Source: Diadema setosum
Lineage: Eukaryota > Echinodermata > Echinoidea > Diadematoida > Diadematidae
Direction of reading: 5' to 3'
Length of the DNA stretch: 64,000 nt
Assembly (NCBI RefSeq): GCF_964275005.1
Contig: NC_092686.1
Coordinates: 45,320,333-45,384,332, forward strand
Shown piece after piece: positions 1 to 13,800 of the stretch. The translations under genes and the position numbers were made by a program. The notes below the pieces were generated by a model. It had not been told where the DNA came from. It made no database searches and saw only the letters and a list, made by a program, of their open reading frames with translations. Numbering within the stretch: position 1 is the first letter of the stretch; the number at the start of each line of letters is the position of its first letter.

Positions 1-109
1 AGTAGCCAGTTACCAGTATGACTTTCATTTCATGCAATTACATTTTACACTTTCTCGTGCCCATTGTGTCTTTGTCTCCTAATTTGGAACAATTCTCTAT
101 TGGTCTCAG

Positions 110-3100
110 CAGAGGAGAATTCTGGAAAGCCCCTACATCAGCAGGCTGGGCTTGAGGTAGAGGAAGGGTCTTCACACAGTGGACACAAGGGAGGTTCAGT
201 GGATGGCAAGCCACCCCTGGTTGCTAAGGAGGAGATTCTTGATGAGTGGAATCCCATGATGCAACACTTCAGGTCAGAGGTCAACAGCTATGGGGTAGAT
301 ATGGATGATCTTGGTGTTGCTACAACTGGCGTAAGTGAGTGAACACATATTTCCTCTGCTTCTTGCCATTATTCTACATGTACATGTACGTACACTGCAC
401 TGGTCTGTTTGTGACTACATTGTGATAAACATTATAAATGTAAACATAAGAATGAAACTTACCCACGTCATATGATATATTTTACCCAATCATAGTAGAG
501 GATATTGTTTGGGGAAAGTCCTGAAGTTGTTTATTAACAGTAACAGGACTGGTGAAAATGCTTTCCAGTCTTGAAGGCCTTGCTTTGGAATCAGCTTCCA
601 TCAAACATCCATGCTACACTTCTACTGACTTATTTATTTAATTGATTTTCCTGTTGTTTCTCCTTGTAAAATGCTGTGGAACCAATTGGTATAGGAGTGC
701 TATGTAAGTGACCATATCACTATCCTTGGAAACAGCTTGTGTACTCCAATATTTAGGTTTGCAAAATTTGAAAACTGTTTTGCCTGTCAAAATGCAATTA
801 AATTTCAGTTTGAGAAGGTGCATTCCATTCATTCAAAACTATTTCATGATTTAGAAGTTAGAAGTGCTCAAAGATACTGTTGGCATGTTTAGAGGTAGAG
901 ATAGTTTAATTTTTATTCTTTTTTTTTTTTTTTTATTAAAGGGAAGGTAAACCCAAAGAGCAATGTGGATTGAGTGAAAGCAGCAACATTAGTAGAACAC
1001 ATCAGTAAAAGTTTGAGGAAAATCGGACAATCGATGCAAAAGTTATGAATTTTCAAAGTTTTGGTGTTGGAACCGCTGGATGAGGAGACTACTAGAGGTT
1101 ATGACGTATGAGAGGACAACAATACAAAGAAAATATAAAGGAAATTCAACAAAAATTCATTTTCTAGCGTTATGAAAAAGCACTTGACTAACCGCTTTCA
1201 GAAAGCAGGGGGGAATAATTGTTACCCTTAACATATGTCAGTATCAAGTTGGCGGAATTTGTAATTTTCATGAAAAATGGATTTTTGTAGAATTTTCTTT
1301 ATATTTTCTTTGTATTGTTGTCCACTCATACGTCATAACTTCTAGTAGTCTCCTCATCCAGCGGTTCCAACACCAAAACATTAAAAATTCATAACTTTTG
1401 CATCGATTGTCCGATTTTCTTCAAACTTTCACTGATGCGTTCTACTAATGTTGCTGCTTTCTCTCAATCCACATTGCTTTTAGGGTTTATCTTCCCTTTA
1501 AAATCAGTGTAGCAGTGTTGATAGTGGAGGGTGATTCATTTGTGTTGATTTTCACTTTTCACTACTTTGTGTGTGCCCAGAATCGAACTACAGTGAAAGA
1601 GTGTGCAAATATGCTGCGGTGGGTAAATTCTGCTACAAAGGCCAGAGTTGTCCTTTCGAACATCCAAGACCAGGTGAGGTGTTGATACTGATACTGGTGA
1701 CATGGCATTTGCTCCTGCGTCTATTGTTCCAGTGTTATTTTTTCCAAGGACTTTAGTCGGGTTAGGGTTAGGGTTGGGAAGGGGTTTTAGGTTTAGTTTG
1801 ATTTGAGGATTAGGGTTAGGGTTGTGTTTGTGGGTTTAGTAGAATTTATGTTTGGGTTTAACAGCGTACAGATATTTCATGGGAGCAATTGTCACAGGAG
1901 CAAATGTCATGGAACCAATGATTCCTCTTCTATGGTATTTGTAGTCTTCTATTCAGCACTCTTGTGTGTAATTTTAGATGCATGCAGTTGTAATGCACTT
2001 TTACTTCACATGTTGCTAAGAGGAGGAAAAGCTACCATTAGTGAAATTTGACACAGTCCACCAGCTTAGTGTGAATGTAACCTTTTACTTAAATTTTTAA
2101 AGAATCTGGTTCAGATACCTCTCTGGAAACAAGCTGAGCTTAGAATGACCAGTGAACCCAGACAGTTTTCTTTTCTTGCAGCTTTTGCTCAGACTTTGTA
2201 TGAAGTTGACTATACACATAGGATAATGTAACCGTCACTCTGGGTTACTTTTTAAAATAAGTCTCTCTACCCGATGTTCCATTGACACGAGACTAGACAG
2301 CTAAGAGTTAAATTATTGTGCCGTTAATTTAGCAGGATTTTTATGGCATTGTTCTAGGATGTTTCCTTTAACATGTCCACAACCATTGCTCCAAGTTGTA
2401 TTGGCTACATAATATATGTTATGTAATGATTTATTGAATCTCCTGGTGAGCTATGCCCAGTATTTTTCTCCCATTTGTTAATTTACTCTGTTTGTGTTGT
2501 TCTGACTATTTGAATGTTATGCTGCTGTATGTTTGTAGCTTGAGGTAATAACTACAACATATTGTCTTGTTCATTTTGTGACAGGTAGCTCTTTAATATC
2601 ACAACCATCTTTACAAGTACTACTCTTCCCTCATTGCCAGTCTTTTAACTCAATCTTTTAATACATTGCTTTACCCATCAATTTGTGCCAAATTTCTAAG
2701 ATTGCCATGCTCTATCCTTTGTGGCAAGCATCACTGGGAGTTCTGCCAGTTTGTATTGACTGGACTTGCCATTTTTGGTGACAGTACATTCAGTGTTTTG
2801 TCTTTTGAACCTGTGACAAATAATGATCATGATGATTTGTTCCCTTCATAAAAAGTCATGCACTTGGAGAATTTATGTTGGTCAAGGGGATACATTTACA
2901 TTGCCTGACAGCAGATTTTTCTAGTTCATCCTGTTAAGACAAATAACTAAAATTTCCTAAAATTTCCCATGTTTTGCTTTTGCAGAATCATTGGGAGTTT
3001 GGAGCAAGAGGTTATAACTAGTTGGAAGTGAGAAACCCAAGATATCTTATATTCTATCAGTGTGTTAACCAGCTGTATGTCCACTTTCATCCCATAGGTC

Positions 3101-6100
3101 AGCGATATGTGGATTACACCCATGCATTTTGGTGCAATGAAACTGTCGTGCTGCCCGAGCCAAAGAGCTGGGTGGCCGTAGAGGTGACTGCCATCCAGAG
3201 CCCAGTCCACTTTTGGGTCCAGCTCCCCTTTGGCTCCAAGCCCCTAGACCTGGTCCAGAGGGAGTGGTCATCCATGGACCAGTCCTCGGATGAGAGAAAA
3301 GAGGACGGAGAGACGCTGACCGCACTGCTGGACTCTATCAAGTTAGCCTGCTGCATATATGTGACCCGCTACAACAAAATGATCCTAAAGTCGGGCGAGG
3401 TCGATTATTTGAAAATTGCATGATATAATCTCCTAATCTTTCTGCTTTAAATTGATATATAACACATTTTATAAAAATAATCGGCTGTGGAGATATAGAT
3501 GTTTAAAAGAGAGCATGTCGAGACGTCTGGAAAATCACTGTTTCGAGAAAAGCGCCCTAAAAGTCTTCCTTTCGACGCAATCGCGATCAAGGGACACGCA
3601 AGTCAGTTTTCACCTCTGGACAATAGAAGGTAAGCCCTAGCAACCCCCGAAGAGTTCATTCAAGCACATCAGCGTCGGCGGTCTCCTCACCAACCAATCA
3701 GTGACCAGGATGTGAGAAGCGGCTGAGCATAGCGCACCCCGTCCGCACGCACCAGTCGACTGGGCAGTGTGCGAGCTTCACGCTTCGGTTAGCAGCAAGC
3801 AGCAAACTGACCAATGAGATCACTCTGGTCGTTGTTAGGGGCGGAACCTATCTGTGGCGCTCAATCCAAATTTTCGAACAAGTTTCTGCTTCGTTGAAAC
3901 GCCAAAAAACATGGCTCAGAAAAACGCTATTTTTTTATCTTTCCTTTGATCATTTTGCTTCAAAATTTCGACAGATGATAGAAGACATGTTAGACTCCAA
4001 TAATATATCAAAATCAGAAAATCGTAAGTTTTGACCAATTTTAATGCTCTGACTTCAAACTCGATTTTCACGGCTTCGACCGTGCGCGACTTTAGGACCT
4101 TTTTGTTGTAGTGGGTCACATATGCTTTTCTTACTTTGAGCTGCCATAAAGTGCCTTTCGCTTTTTCATGTTGATAATACATTGTAATGTTTTTATTATA
4201 AATTGGTAAAGTCACATAACAATTTGTGTACTCTTTCTCTTTCTTTTCCCTGATAGTAAAGATGAAGGAATTGTCTCGTTATTAAGTTTGCATTTACTGT
4301 TATGCAGATTAAGTAGATATTTACTAAAGTTCTTTGCCACATATCAGCCTTGACCACTAAAGGCACTGCCACTGTTCTGTTACAGCTGTTATTAAAGACA
4401 TTAGAGCTGCGTGGATGGTGTACCATATTACCTACATGTTTGTATTAAAAAGTGATCTGAAACCAAGCCAAGAATAGATTTAGTCATTGTTCATACCCTT
4501 TTTTTACACCTTTTACCTGTTGAGGACGAGTCCCGAGTATACCGAGAAAATGTGTGTTGTAGCAAAATCAGTCTGTCCTCAACAGGTTAAAGCAGAAATG
4601 TACACATTTTCCAAAATTGACTATTAAACAATTGAATCTTTGATAGGCCCTCTTTTCTCTTTGACAAGATGCTGCAAGACAGGTCAGTTTACTGTGTCTC
4701 CACAAGGTACTATAAAAGATCTTCATTAAGCAATATTATTAAATGTGTTTAGAGGACTAAATGCTTACTACTTGACTTCCATCACAGTGAGATATACAGC
4801 AAACCCTACCGTCGCACTGAGGACCTTAGTCTGCTGGCCCTTGGGGAGACCGTTTGTGCCCAGTTCACCAAGGATTCTCTTTGGTATAGGGCAAGAGTCA
4901 CCGATGTGGACGCAGAGAACAACAAAGTCAAGGTACTTCCCCCTCATGTCAAGATTTGACCAATGTACATCATTGTCTTTTTTTTTTGGGGGGGGGGGGG
5001 GGAAGGGGCATTGCTGGGAGGTGGTATACAAATGAGTATTTGCTCTTTATTTTGTATTTGATGATGTATGGACAGTACACATTGTTTTATCTATGACTGT
5101 TACTCTCTGCTTTTCACATATACATTGATCTTTATGCTGTCATATTACCTGTGCCTGTGCTCTAAATTAACATCCGTATCATGTGACACACAGAATGTTA
5201 GAAGAGAGAATGCACTTGCTGTTTCTTTACATTCAAATTTCTTCGTCATATCAAAAGATACAGTGAAACCTTGCTATAATGTGGTCCGATATATCAAGAT
5301 ATAATACCCGAGATATAAGATGAGGTATTTTTGCAAGTCCCATTCCTTTTTATTTTGTCTTTTGTTTTATCCTGATATAATGATATGTCTGGTATAACTA
5401 TGAAATTTGAGTGGTCACAAGCATGAGAAAATTCCCTTGTATATCGTAAGCTTCATTTCATCTCAAGCGTTCATTCAAATATGATCGACAAGGAATGTTC
5501 AGGGGCTGATATCAAACTTGCTATATTCCTGCAGGTGTTCTTTGTTGACTATGGGAACAGCGAGTGGTTGAGTCGGTCCCGCGTGCGTCCTGCCATGCCC
5601 CAGTTCCTACACCTACCATTTCAGGCCGTGGAGTGCTTCCTGGCAGGGGTGGAGCTTGTTGCCCCGGACGACCAGCAGAGAGAAGGCAGTGAGGCCAGGT
5701 GATCTCCTTGTAAAAGACTTGAAAGGCTCCATCAGCTGGATGCAATGTTTTTGACCCTTAGCATGAGGACTTTCGTGCTTAGAATATGTCCTGGCAAAGA
5801 AGCTTGTAAAATGTGTCACTTGTACAGAGATGCCTAATGTGTAAATACTTTTTTGCAGTATTTTGTACTGTTCTTTTGCCAGTACTGCAGGTTTCACGGA
5901 AAGTACTGTTTTTCCACAAACTGTATTATTGCTCATTTCTATTGCATGAAAGGTAAAAATACTGTTTTCTACCAAAAATATGCCTTTTCAGCCTTCAGAA
6001 TACTGGAATGCTGTTTACAAGGTTGGCATCCTTGCTTGTAATCAGAGTGAGTGGCATGCAAGCAGGTATTCTTTGTAATCAGGTTGTGATAATAGTAATA

Positions 6101-7310
6101 GATCTGTTGCTGTGCTGTGTAGGGCCTGAGCTGCATGTCACATGTATCAGTTTGCATGCTTCCTCTCATCTTTGTCTTACAGAAAATTGTTTGAAGAGCT
6201 GACCACTGACAAGCCACTGGTTGCGTACATTGTAAGCAGGTAGGTTCAATTTCTCTTCTAATCTTTTGACACAGGAATGAAAAGTAAAACATAGTTTTCT
6301 AATGCCTGCAAAAACTATTTAAAAAAAACTGTTTTAACAGATCTCAAACGGACTTGTTTGCATAAGAAATGTGTAGTAATGCTGTTTTAACTCAATTTCA
6401 GTTGTGGTGACAATGCAAATGGGAAATATTTGCCAAGAAAAATACAATGACAGTATTGCAATCTCAGAATACACCCAATCATTGGTGTTACATTATTTTC
6501 TATCATCGATTACAAATCAGGCTTTAGCAGTATCTATTGATCTTCAATGAGAGAGTAATCACGTGCAGCTTGTTAGGAAATAATACTGCTAGGGGTCAAT
6601 CAATCATGACCTAACATTCCCCTTAACCGCTGCTGAATGAGGAGGGTGCTTCAGGTGTAAAAGTCATGCACATTCTGTATGATGACAGTTACTTTACTCT
6701 TTCGATCTCAAAATACTGTAAAACAATTCATTGTTCTGGCAAGTTGCATCAACAAGGCAAGTTTCTTGATAGACCCTTTCACTATATTACAAGTAATACT
6801 CCAAATGGTGGAAGATTAATTTTGAGCTCTTTTGCCTTTGCCTTTAAAGTACAGTATCCATGATATTTGTGATGTGTTATCCAGGGACCACAGATACTAT
6901 CTTCCATTATCAAAGGTATTTTCATTTTGAGGAATTACTGGTAGCTTATTGTGTTACAAATTCATTTATGACAAGACTTCAGTCATATTTGCAAATCTGG
7001 TCGATAAACATTGTAAGTGCACTTCAAATTGTAAAAATGATTAGTATGATTATTTCTCGCTCACTCTCTAGCACAGATGAATTGAAAAACATCTTGAAAT
7101 GTGTTTCCTTTCGATACAAACCAAAGCAACGAAGATGCCCTCTATGTCGAGCTGTACGACACCACGACCCCAAGGCAGGTCTGTATCGCCGAGAGCCTGG
7201 CCGATGCTGGATATGTCTGCCTTTTGTCCTGCTGTGACCAGCAGCAGGAAGGCAGCAAAGCACCTGGGAAGGCCCCACCAGTACCTCCCGTCAGTCCTCC
7301 AGGGAGATAG
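110..7310 (+). CDS. CCCH zinc finger + extended Tudor domain protein, 3' exons (5' end outside window)
   Basis: I read seven coding exons with matching phases: about 110-334, 1581-1673, 3098-3341, 4788-4932, 5535-5698, 6183-6239 and 7127-7310 (TAG at 7308). All introns are GT-AG. Exon 1 is an acidic linker. Exon 2 encodes a C-x8-C-x5-C-x3-H zinc finger (VCKYAAVGKFCYKGQSCPFEH region). Exons 3-7 encode one extended Tudor module: a first strand pair (VAVEVTAIQSPVHFWVQ), the Tudor core with FFVDYGN, and a closing SN-like part (KLFEELTTDKPLVAYIV, then EDALYVELYD). Extended Tudor modules bind symmetrically dimethylated arginine on Piwi proteins in germ granules; this is family knowledge. Among known families a CCCH finger beside a Tudor module recalls TDRD12/Yb-type helicases, but no helicase lies in the window and the C-terminus stops soon after the Tudor, so no symbol is given. 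Upstream exons lie before base 1. Confidence 0.85.
943..1502. mobile_element. Foldback MITE in Tudor gene intron
   Basis: The two ends are reverse complements over roughly 200 bases each. The left starts TTAAAGGGAAGGTAAACCC and the right ends GGGTTTATCTTCCCTTTAA. The arms share the GGATGAGGAGACTACTAG and GGAACCGCTGG segments in opposite orientation. The TTAA at both borders suggests a piggyBac-like target, which is an inference. No coding capacity is visible. Confidence 0.8.
1757..1925. repeat. Dispersed repeat with short TTAGGG stretch
   Basis: Contains GGGTTAGGGTTAGGG followed by a segment with AGATATTTCATGGGAGCAAT. A related copy lies at about 13870-14025 with the same order of blocks, so this is a dispersed repeat rather than a telomere. 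Confidence 0.5.
3354..4126. mobile_element. MITE directly after a Tudor exon
   Basis: Terminal inverted repeats: left TATGTGACCCGCTACAACAA, right a mirror ending TTGTTGTAGTGGGTCACATA, extending inward through CCTAAAGTCG and its complement. The element is about 770 bp and has no coding capacity. It begins only about a dozen bases inside the intron that follows the exon ending at 3341. Confidence 0.75.
4515..4590. repeat. Short inverted-repeat element (CCTGTTGAGGACGAGTCCCG)
   Basis: ACCTGTTGAGGACGAGTCCCG at the left and CCTCAACAGGTT at the right form short inverted ends. A relative in the opposite orientation lies at about 17180-17270 (CGGGACTCGTCCTCGACAGG). Confidence 0.45.
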
Positions 7311-7593
7311 AGAGACATGGGACCCTTCAGTGTTTATCTCGTAGACACCCACTCCTCGAAACATTTGGGGCTTATTCACACTGAGGGGAGAATCTCTGCC
7401 AGGAAGTATTTCATTGTGACCCTGGAATTTGGCATCAAACGTGTAGCAAATTACCTATTAGCCCTCTGTGTGATGAGCGGTATTACTACCAAAGTACATA
7501 TAGAGCACTTAATATGTGTTGTAACTGCCAAGAGAATTCGCTTAACACTCTCTATCACTCTGATATCAAAGACTGCAATCAACGTGACTTGGA

Positions 7594-7599
7594 AATAAA
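7594..7599 (+). promoter_or_regulatory. Poly(A) signal of the Tudor gene
   Basis: AATAAA lies 284 bases after the TAG stop of the Tudor gene, a normal 3' UTR distance, and no other gene begins nearby. Confidence 0.6.
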
Positions 7600-8129
7600 A
7601 AGAAGTTACTTCAGATGACTTGTGAAAATATTGTCATCTTACATAATCATGATCAAAGTGACACTCTGTATCCTGGTACTGGGAGGTATGTTTAGTCGCA
7701 GGTTTGATTGAGAAGATCACGGAGAGTAGAGCTCTTGAAACGTCTATGAATCTTCTGCATTCGTCTTCTGTGATATCGCATTATTAGTCGGAGACATGTC
7801 TTGAGTCCTTGCCCAAATGGTTTTCGGCTCACTTTGGTAAAAGTTCATGCGAGCTGTTGCGATTATTCATCAGCCGTCATCACTCGTCCACTGTGTGTCA
7901 TGCATAAACTTTTCACTTTCAGCTTCTTGAAAACCCCACGATGGATTTTCTCCGAACTAGGCAGGTAGTATCTCAGTGATGATAGGATCTATTCCCCCCC
8001 CCCCCCCTGTTTTTTTAATCATATGGGTGTAATACGCCTATTCCCAACATTTAAGAATCTTTAAAAATAACCTTTTCTAGAACCAGAAGTGAGAGAGCTA
8101 AGTTAGTGTTATCACTGAGTGCATTGCTT

Positions 8130-8560
8130 GGTATCTGCAGTACCCTAAGTTTCTTCAGGATGGATTCAGGGGGCCCCCCTTGGGGCCCTGTGGGAAAGGG
8201 GGGGGGGGGTGCAGGGGTGGACCGAATTTTCAAAAATTGCCACAATTTATCTTCTTGAAAACACATGATCATTGTGTTGTTGTTGTTGTTGTTGCCAGGT
8301 ATTAACATTAGGGTCATAAAATACAATATTTATGTACAAATGGGAGTCCTAGGGGGCAGAAAGCCCCAAATTACAAGAAGTTTTAAAAATTGTATTTTAT
8401 CATGCCAGTAATGCTCTGAGTGAATATATTAGATGTTGGACTTTCAATTTTGTTTATGGCAGATCCAGGGGTGGCCCCTCTGAGGCCGGGACCAAATTAC
8501 AAGCCAGTTTTCACATTTGATCTTCTTTGTGAAAACACATGGTTAAACTTCTTACAAACT
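8130..8560. repeat. Two degenerate copies of a G-rich dispersed repeat
   Basis: GGATTCAGGGGGCCCCCCTT near 8160 and GATCCAGGGGTGGCCCCTCT near 8462 are each followed by a TTTGAT/TTATC-TCTT block and GAAAACACATG. The matched order indicates two copies of one element. No gene is visible here. Confidence 0.5.
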
Positions 8561-10755
8561 TATCAGGTGTTATTGCCAGTGCGATAGAATGATGGAAACC
8601 ATGCCGCTTGGAGGCCCGTACAGCTCCCCAAGTTTGCAATCTTCTTCTAAGGTAGTCTAGTTTGCAAGAATGCATGGAAGATGAATCTGCGATACTCGGG
8701 TGAGCACTAGACCCACATGGTCTCTTGTTTATTGACAGTTTAGACAGCTTAGTTACACTTCAAGAGAATACAACTCACATGTTTCATTGTTTTTGGTCAG
8801 AACACATTCCACATACAGCAGGTTTGTTTGTCTATGTTTTTATTTGTTGTTGCTGTCAGAATAGCGTTAAGTAGGCAGGACATACCCACCATTAACTGGA
8901 TATCATTACTGATTTTCTTCCAGTACATCGATTTTCTTCCAGTACATCTTCCATGAATAATTGGACAGTGCCAAGTACAATGTAATCATTTTTATGTTCG
9001 GGAGATTGAAGAAAACGTACAAGCAAGAAAAAGGAATCATGGTGTGAGGTAGACCCTGAACATATTTGAGTTTCATAGTGATGAGGCTGTGAGTGCTGGG
9101 TGTTTGTGGATTGTTTTCCAACATCTGTGTATTTTCTGCTCACCCGAGCTGAGGACTGAAGCAAGGAAGTCTTTCATTCCTAAACTTGTTGATATTTGTT
9201 TCCTCCTCTCTAAAACCCATGGTGCAATTCAAACCAAATTTTATAGGAGTCACTTTGAATGGTAGGGGATACAAAGTTGTTCAAATTGCTCAGAACACTG
9301 TTAATATCCATCGTGATCTGTCTCTTAAGTACATTTTATAAAAGATACATGGTGTTTTATGAAGACACCCTAGTACGTAAAGAAGAATACATTATAATTG
9401 TGTGTGAGGTCCAGGAGACATGGCAATTTATTATCATCAATCAGCTCTACAGGAAAGTCACATCAAGGTTTGATTTGTCTAGGAGCTGAGGTGAATGTTG
9501 CCCCCTCCCCCACCTGTTATAACACTTGGATTATGTATCGTAATGTGGACAGCCGAGAGAGAAAGATAGAGAGTACAACAAAATGCAAAGCCACACATCC
9601 TCAAGTGATTTTTGATAAATACACACACACACGCACACAAATGCAGCAAACAGAACAAGAGAAGTGAAGGAGAATTGGACATGTGAGAAAATAATTGAAT
9701 TTCATAATTTCATATTCTTTAGTGTAACAGTAATATTGGCCAGTACCACATCTATGAGTCAGGTAAGCGGTAATGTCATCACCGTGATGATTTTCTATGG
9801 ACCTATGCACATGATCGTCAAAGTACTTTCATTGATGTGAGAAACAACATTAACTCCATGGCATCATATTATCGTAGTATTGTATTGTATTACACCCAAC
9901 AATTATTGTTCGTACTGATTGGTAAATTATGGACCAAATGCATAAAACTGGTGCAAGAGTTGTGAGCATATAACATTGCCACCTAAAACTCATTTGCTAA
10001 TGTGCTTGCAACCATTATCACTGTTTTATGAAAACATTTGAAACAGTTAAAATTCCTTAAATGTTTTGGTTTTACGTACAATTGTGATGAAAGCTATTAT
10101 TCTGCTTGCATGATTTAACTTGAAGCATGAAAGTCAACTTCCTTTCCAAGGAGCATTGCGCTCACTCTTAACCTTGAGGCCAGTGACGTGTGTTCTTTCA
10201 TTGACCTTTAGTTTGCTGTTTATCCAAACTGATCAGTAGTACGAGAGACTGTTAATGTGCAGCTGATACATTAGTGGCTTTAATAATAGTGTTTAACCCA
10301 TTGCATACATAAAGCTGATTGGTCCTGTAGAATATCTTGGGAGATATCGGGGATATTGTGGGGAATGGGGTAAGAGTTGGTGGTTAGTATGAGGTGAGTA
10401 AAACTGTACGTTATTGTGTGAACATTAGTAGGTCAAAGGTCTAATTTGTCATCTGAAGGTTAAAGGTGAATGTCAGAAATGGATTCCAAGTCTATGCATA
10501 GTTCCAGTTTCAGTGTGGATGTCCCTCATAAAAATGAGCAAGTATGGATATATTTTCATACCAGTACCATGTACTGAGATTCACTTGTTAGCAAAAAGAA
10601 ATGGACAGTACTTACATGTACATGTTTGCATTTAATGCTTTGCTCTATGATGTGCAACATTGAAATAGAAAGTGAGTAAAACGATCAACCTTAAACAGTG
10701 CCTTGTTGAGGAGCATTAAGCTTTGCCTTGTAGGATTCATGAGCTGAGTTGCATG

Positions 10756-10970
10756 TACTGTAAATGCAGAAATTTTTGTAGTACATTAGTTTTCGCGTAT
10801 TTCGGCTACTTTTGGCTAGCGCGAATCCTAAAACCGGTGAAAATCTCTTCACACTTTCATCTGCACATTCTGTAATGGGTTGACAATTACACTGTGCATA
10901 TTCAAGAACTCACAAATATGTTTTTGAGCCGCTCAGCGCGAGAAATTATTCGCGCAAAAATATCAACATT
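10756..10970. mobile_element. Degenerate TACTGTAAA / TTTTCGCG foldback MITE
   Basis: GTACTGTAAATGCAGAAATT and TTTTCGCGTATTTCGGCTAC at the left, with a CGAGAAATTATTCGCGCAAA block at the right, match the better preserved element at 23729-23931. Ends are eroded. Confidence 0.45.
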
Positions 10971-12401
10971 ATCAACTGTAACAACGGTACAGTGTGTACA
11001 TGGCACACCTATTACCAGAGGATCAGGAAAGACTGTGGTGACAACATTTCAAAGTTATAGTAAGATTCGTCTTTTCTTATAACTAAAACAATGGACTAAT
11101 GGTGATTTCTGGAAGGTTATGCAGAACAGTCGTTTGTCACCAGGATAGGATAAATGTAATAAGTATGATGGAGACTTCATGTACAGTATTATGGTATTAG
11201 ACTTATGTGCAAACATGTGTATTTAAGTTGATGCCAAATATTATCCAACTGCCAAAATATAGGTGTGGCATTTGTTTTCAGTATTATTTCTTTGCAATTT
11301 TTTTTTTTTTTTTTTAAATGCACACATTCTTGTAAACTCATTCCAACAGTCATACTTGGGACAGGTATGTTTGTCTCTAGTATCTTTTCATGGGGAAAGT
11401 GAAGCTAGTTTTTTCTTTTTTTTTTCTTTTTTTTCTTAAAATCACAATGTGTTGAAAAGAGTTTAGTTTAGCAGATAATTTAGTAAAGATTGTAAGACAA
11501 CTTTTCCTGTTTTCCCCTCCTATTTTAAATGTTTTCTAAACAAGATTGTCAGAGAATGAATGTAAGAAAATGTTTCAAGCATGCTGCAAACTAAGATGAT
11601 GATGATGCAGGTAAAATGGTAGCCCCTATACAGAAAGTGAGCTGTGAAAGTAAGGGTAGAAGTCATTTGAGAAAGGCGTCAAAAAAATGTTTTGATTTTG
11701 TGAGTGAATGATGTTTCAGCACTTGCAATCAAACTTTGTTCCTTGCTATGGCATGTTTATTCTGCTTACTGATAGAACCAGTTACTTGCTCCTCCCTTTT
11801 CTCCGTAAGTTTTATCGTCATGAATCGGGATATATCAAACGCGACACCCTGTCATATTCAGAATTTATGTACCACCTGCAATCTTGAGGAGTGGCAGAAA
11901 TTCTCGTCAGCTTCCCCTGTAGTATTCCAAAACTTATACTGTGAACATTCATTTGGATTTGTGATATTGTCTCAGAACTTCTGACCATTTTAAAGCCATG
12001 GAAAGTGCAAAGTAGATGCTCTTACTTATGTCATAATTTTTTTTTTTCTTGGGTGTATTTCATTTAATTCATTTTACTTTACTTTATTGTTGTAAACCCC
12101 ACCACTGGCTTCTCCGAAAAAAATAAGCAAATACCAAAAAGAGAAGAAGTATGCAAATATTGTAGAAATAAAGTTTTGATAAATTTGATGTCGTATTCTT
12201 TGGTCTTGAATACATCCATCTCATGATTGAGTCCACGAGATGTTATGTGCAGCTACTGCCATTGTGTAAGCTGCGAATGTAACAACAGTTATATGACTGC
12301 CTTGCCATATTTTCATGCTTTCAGAAAGAGGTCTGAATGTCAAGGAAGAAGAAAATGTTTGTATCTTTCTCTTGTACATGTACTGTATGTCATATCATGT
12401 C

Positions 12402-12665
12402 ATTATTACTTTTGTTCTTGTTCTTACATGAGCCAAAAAGCAAAAAATGGTGCTTTGAATAAATATGTTTTTTCTTACAAGTTGAGAAAGTTCAGTGTCA
12501 GTCTTGTGCATTCATTGTTTGGGGGTAAATTATTACTTATGTTCTTGTTCTTACACGAGCCAAAAAGCAAAAAATGGTGCTGTAAATAAATACAGTATGT
12601 TTTTTGTTACAAGTTGAGAAAGTTTAGTGTCAGTCTTGCGTATTCATTGTTTGGGGGTAAATTTT
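12402..12665. repeat. Tandem duplication of about 130 bp
   Basis: Two adjacent copies share GTTCTTGTTCTTACA, GAGCCAAAAAGCAAAAAATG, ACAAGTTGAGAAAGTT and TCATTGTTTGGGGGTAAATT in the same order. Copy borders are near 12533. Both copies contain AATAAATA. Confidence 0.8.
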
Positions 12666-13404
12666 GCGATGCGATACTATTTTCATAAATGTTTTGCTCA
12701 CTGGAATTGAACTTGTAGCACAAACCCCAGTGCAATGCATTATGACTGTTTTCTGTTGTACTGTACAAACACACATATGATGGCACCCTCTCTTACACAA
12801 ATCTTAACTTCCTGGTTTTCTCTGCTTGGGGAAAAAAGAGGATTAGACAAAGAGTGAATAGGTCTTTTCGAGCTTGGAGTCGAGCGTCAGTATTTGTTCC
12901 ATTATGATTTAACAAAGGTTGGAATTTAGTGAAGTGGAATGGCTTCTTATTAGGACTACATGTACATCCTTTATCTTACATGCAAGGTGCATGTTTCTGA
13001 TGACAAGTTTTGCAAGGCTGTGCACTTAGTTAAAAAAAATACCAACTGAAACATTAGTTTGAAAGTAAGAATGTAATAGATGACATTAGTAATAAACAGT
13101 AATTTAAAACACAATGCTTATCAGTTGATATCTGAGATCACATGCTGCAAAATTTTGAGAATATTTCTCTGCCACAGGAAAAAAAAAAATGGGGCATCTG
13201 CGAAAAAACATGTTCTGTGCATATTTCATTTGTCAAATTTGTTCTCTCTACAAAGTCATTCAAATGATAGGACATTTCAGTGCAGTTTGTTGTAGGATAG
13301 GGGAATTGCTGCTGAATCTGAATGTGTCATGATCTGTGTTACTACCTAATCTTTGATACTGAATGAAATGAGGATAAGAAACATACAGTGGGAACTGGGT
13401 AAGT

Positions 13405-13800
13405 TAAAGGGGATGGTAAAGGCTCTAGTTTTGGTTGAGATTAGGCTTCAGATTTTCAACATTTTTGTGAGATAGTGTGAAACCTCTTATGAAATATGAA
13501 AGAGCATACAATTCTAGGGGGAATTCAAAGTCTATTGAATGAAAATTGGTTTTGAAATGGCTGAGATATCCAAAAACAAAGAGGTTCTATTAAAAGGTGG
13601 ATGGGTGGGGTCCACTTTGTTTAACTTTGTTTTTGGATATCTCGGCTTTTTCAGAACCGATTTTAATCAAATGAACTTTAAATTTCTCCTAGAATTGTAT
13701 GTCCTGTAATTGTCATATAATGATTTCTAATTATCTTGCAAAAGTTAAAATCTGAATGCCCACCTCAACCAAAACTAGATCATCCCTCTAAGGGGGATAG
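13405..13800. mobile_element. Foldback MITE
   Basis: Left arm has CTAGTTTTGGTTGAGATTAG and AAAACAAAGAGG-type sequence; the right arm has the complements ending CTCAACCAAAACTAGATCAT. Both arms include TTTTTGGATATCTC or its complement near the centre. About 395 bp, no coding capacity. Confidence 0.75.

Noticed and set aside
1757..1830. Telomere sequence
   Set aside because: Only a few TTAGGG units, inside a dispersed repeat also found near 13.9 kb.
11736..11984. 82-codon frame with a hydrophobic start resembling a signal peptide
   Set aside because: No supporting exon chain, no family resemblance, and composition like the surrounding non-coding DNA.
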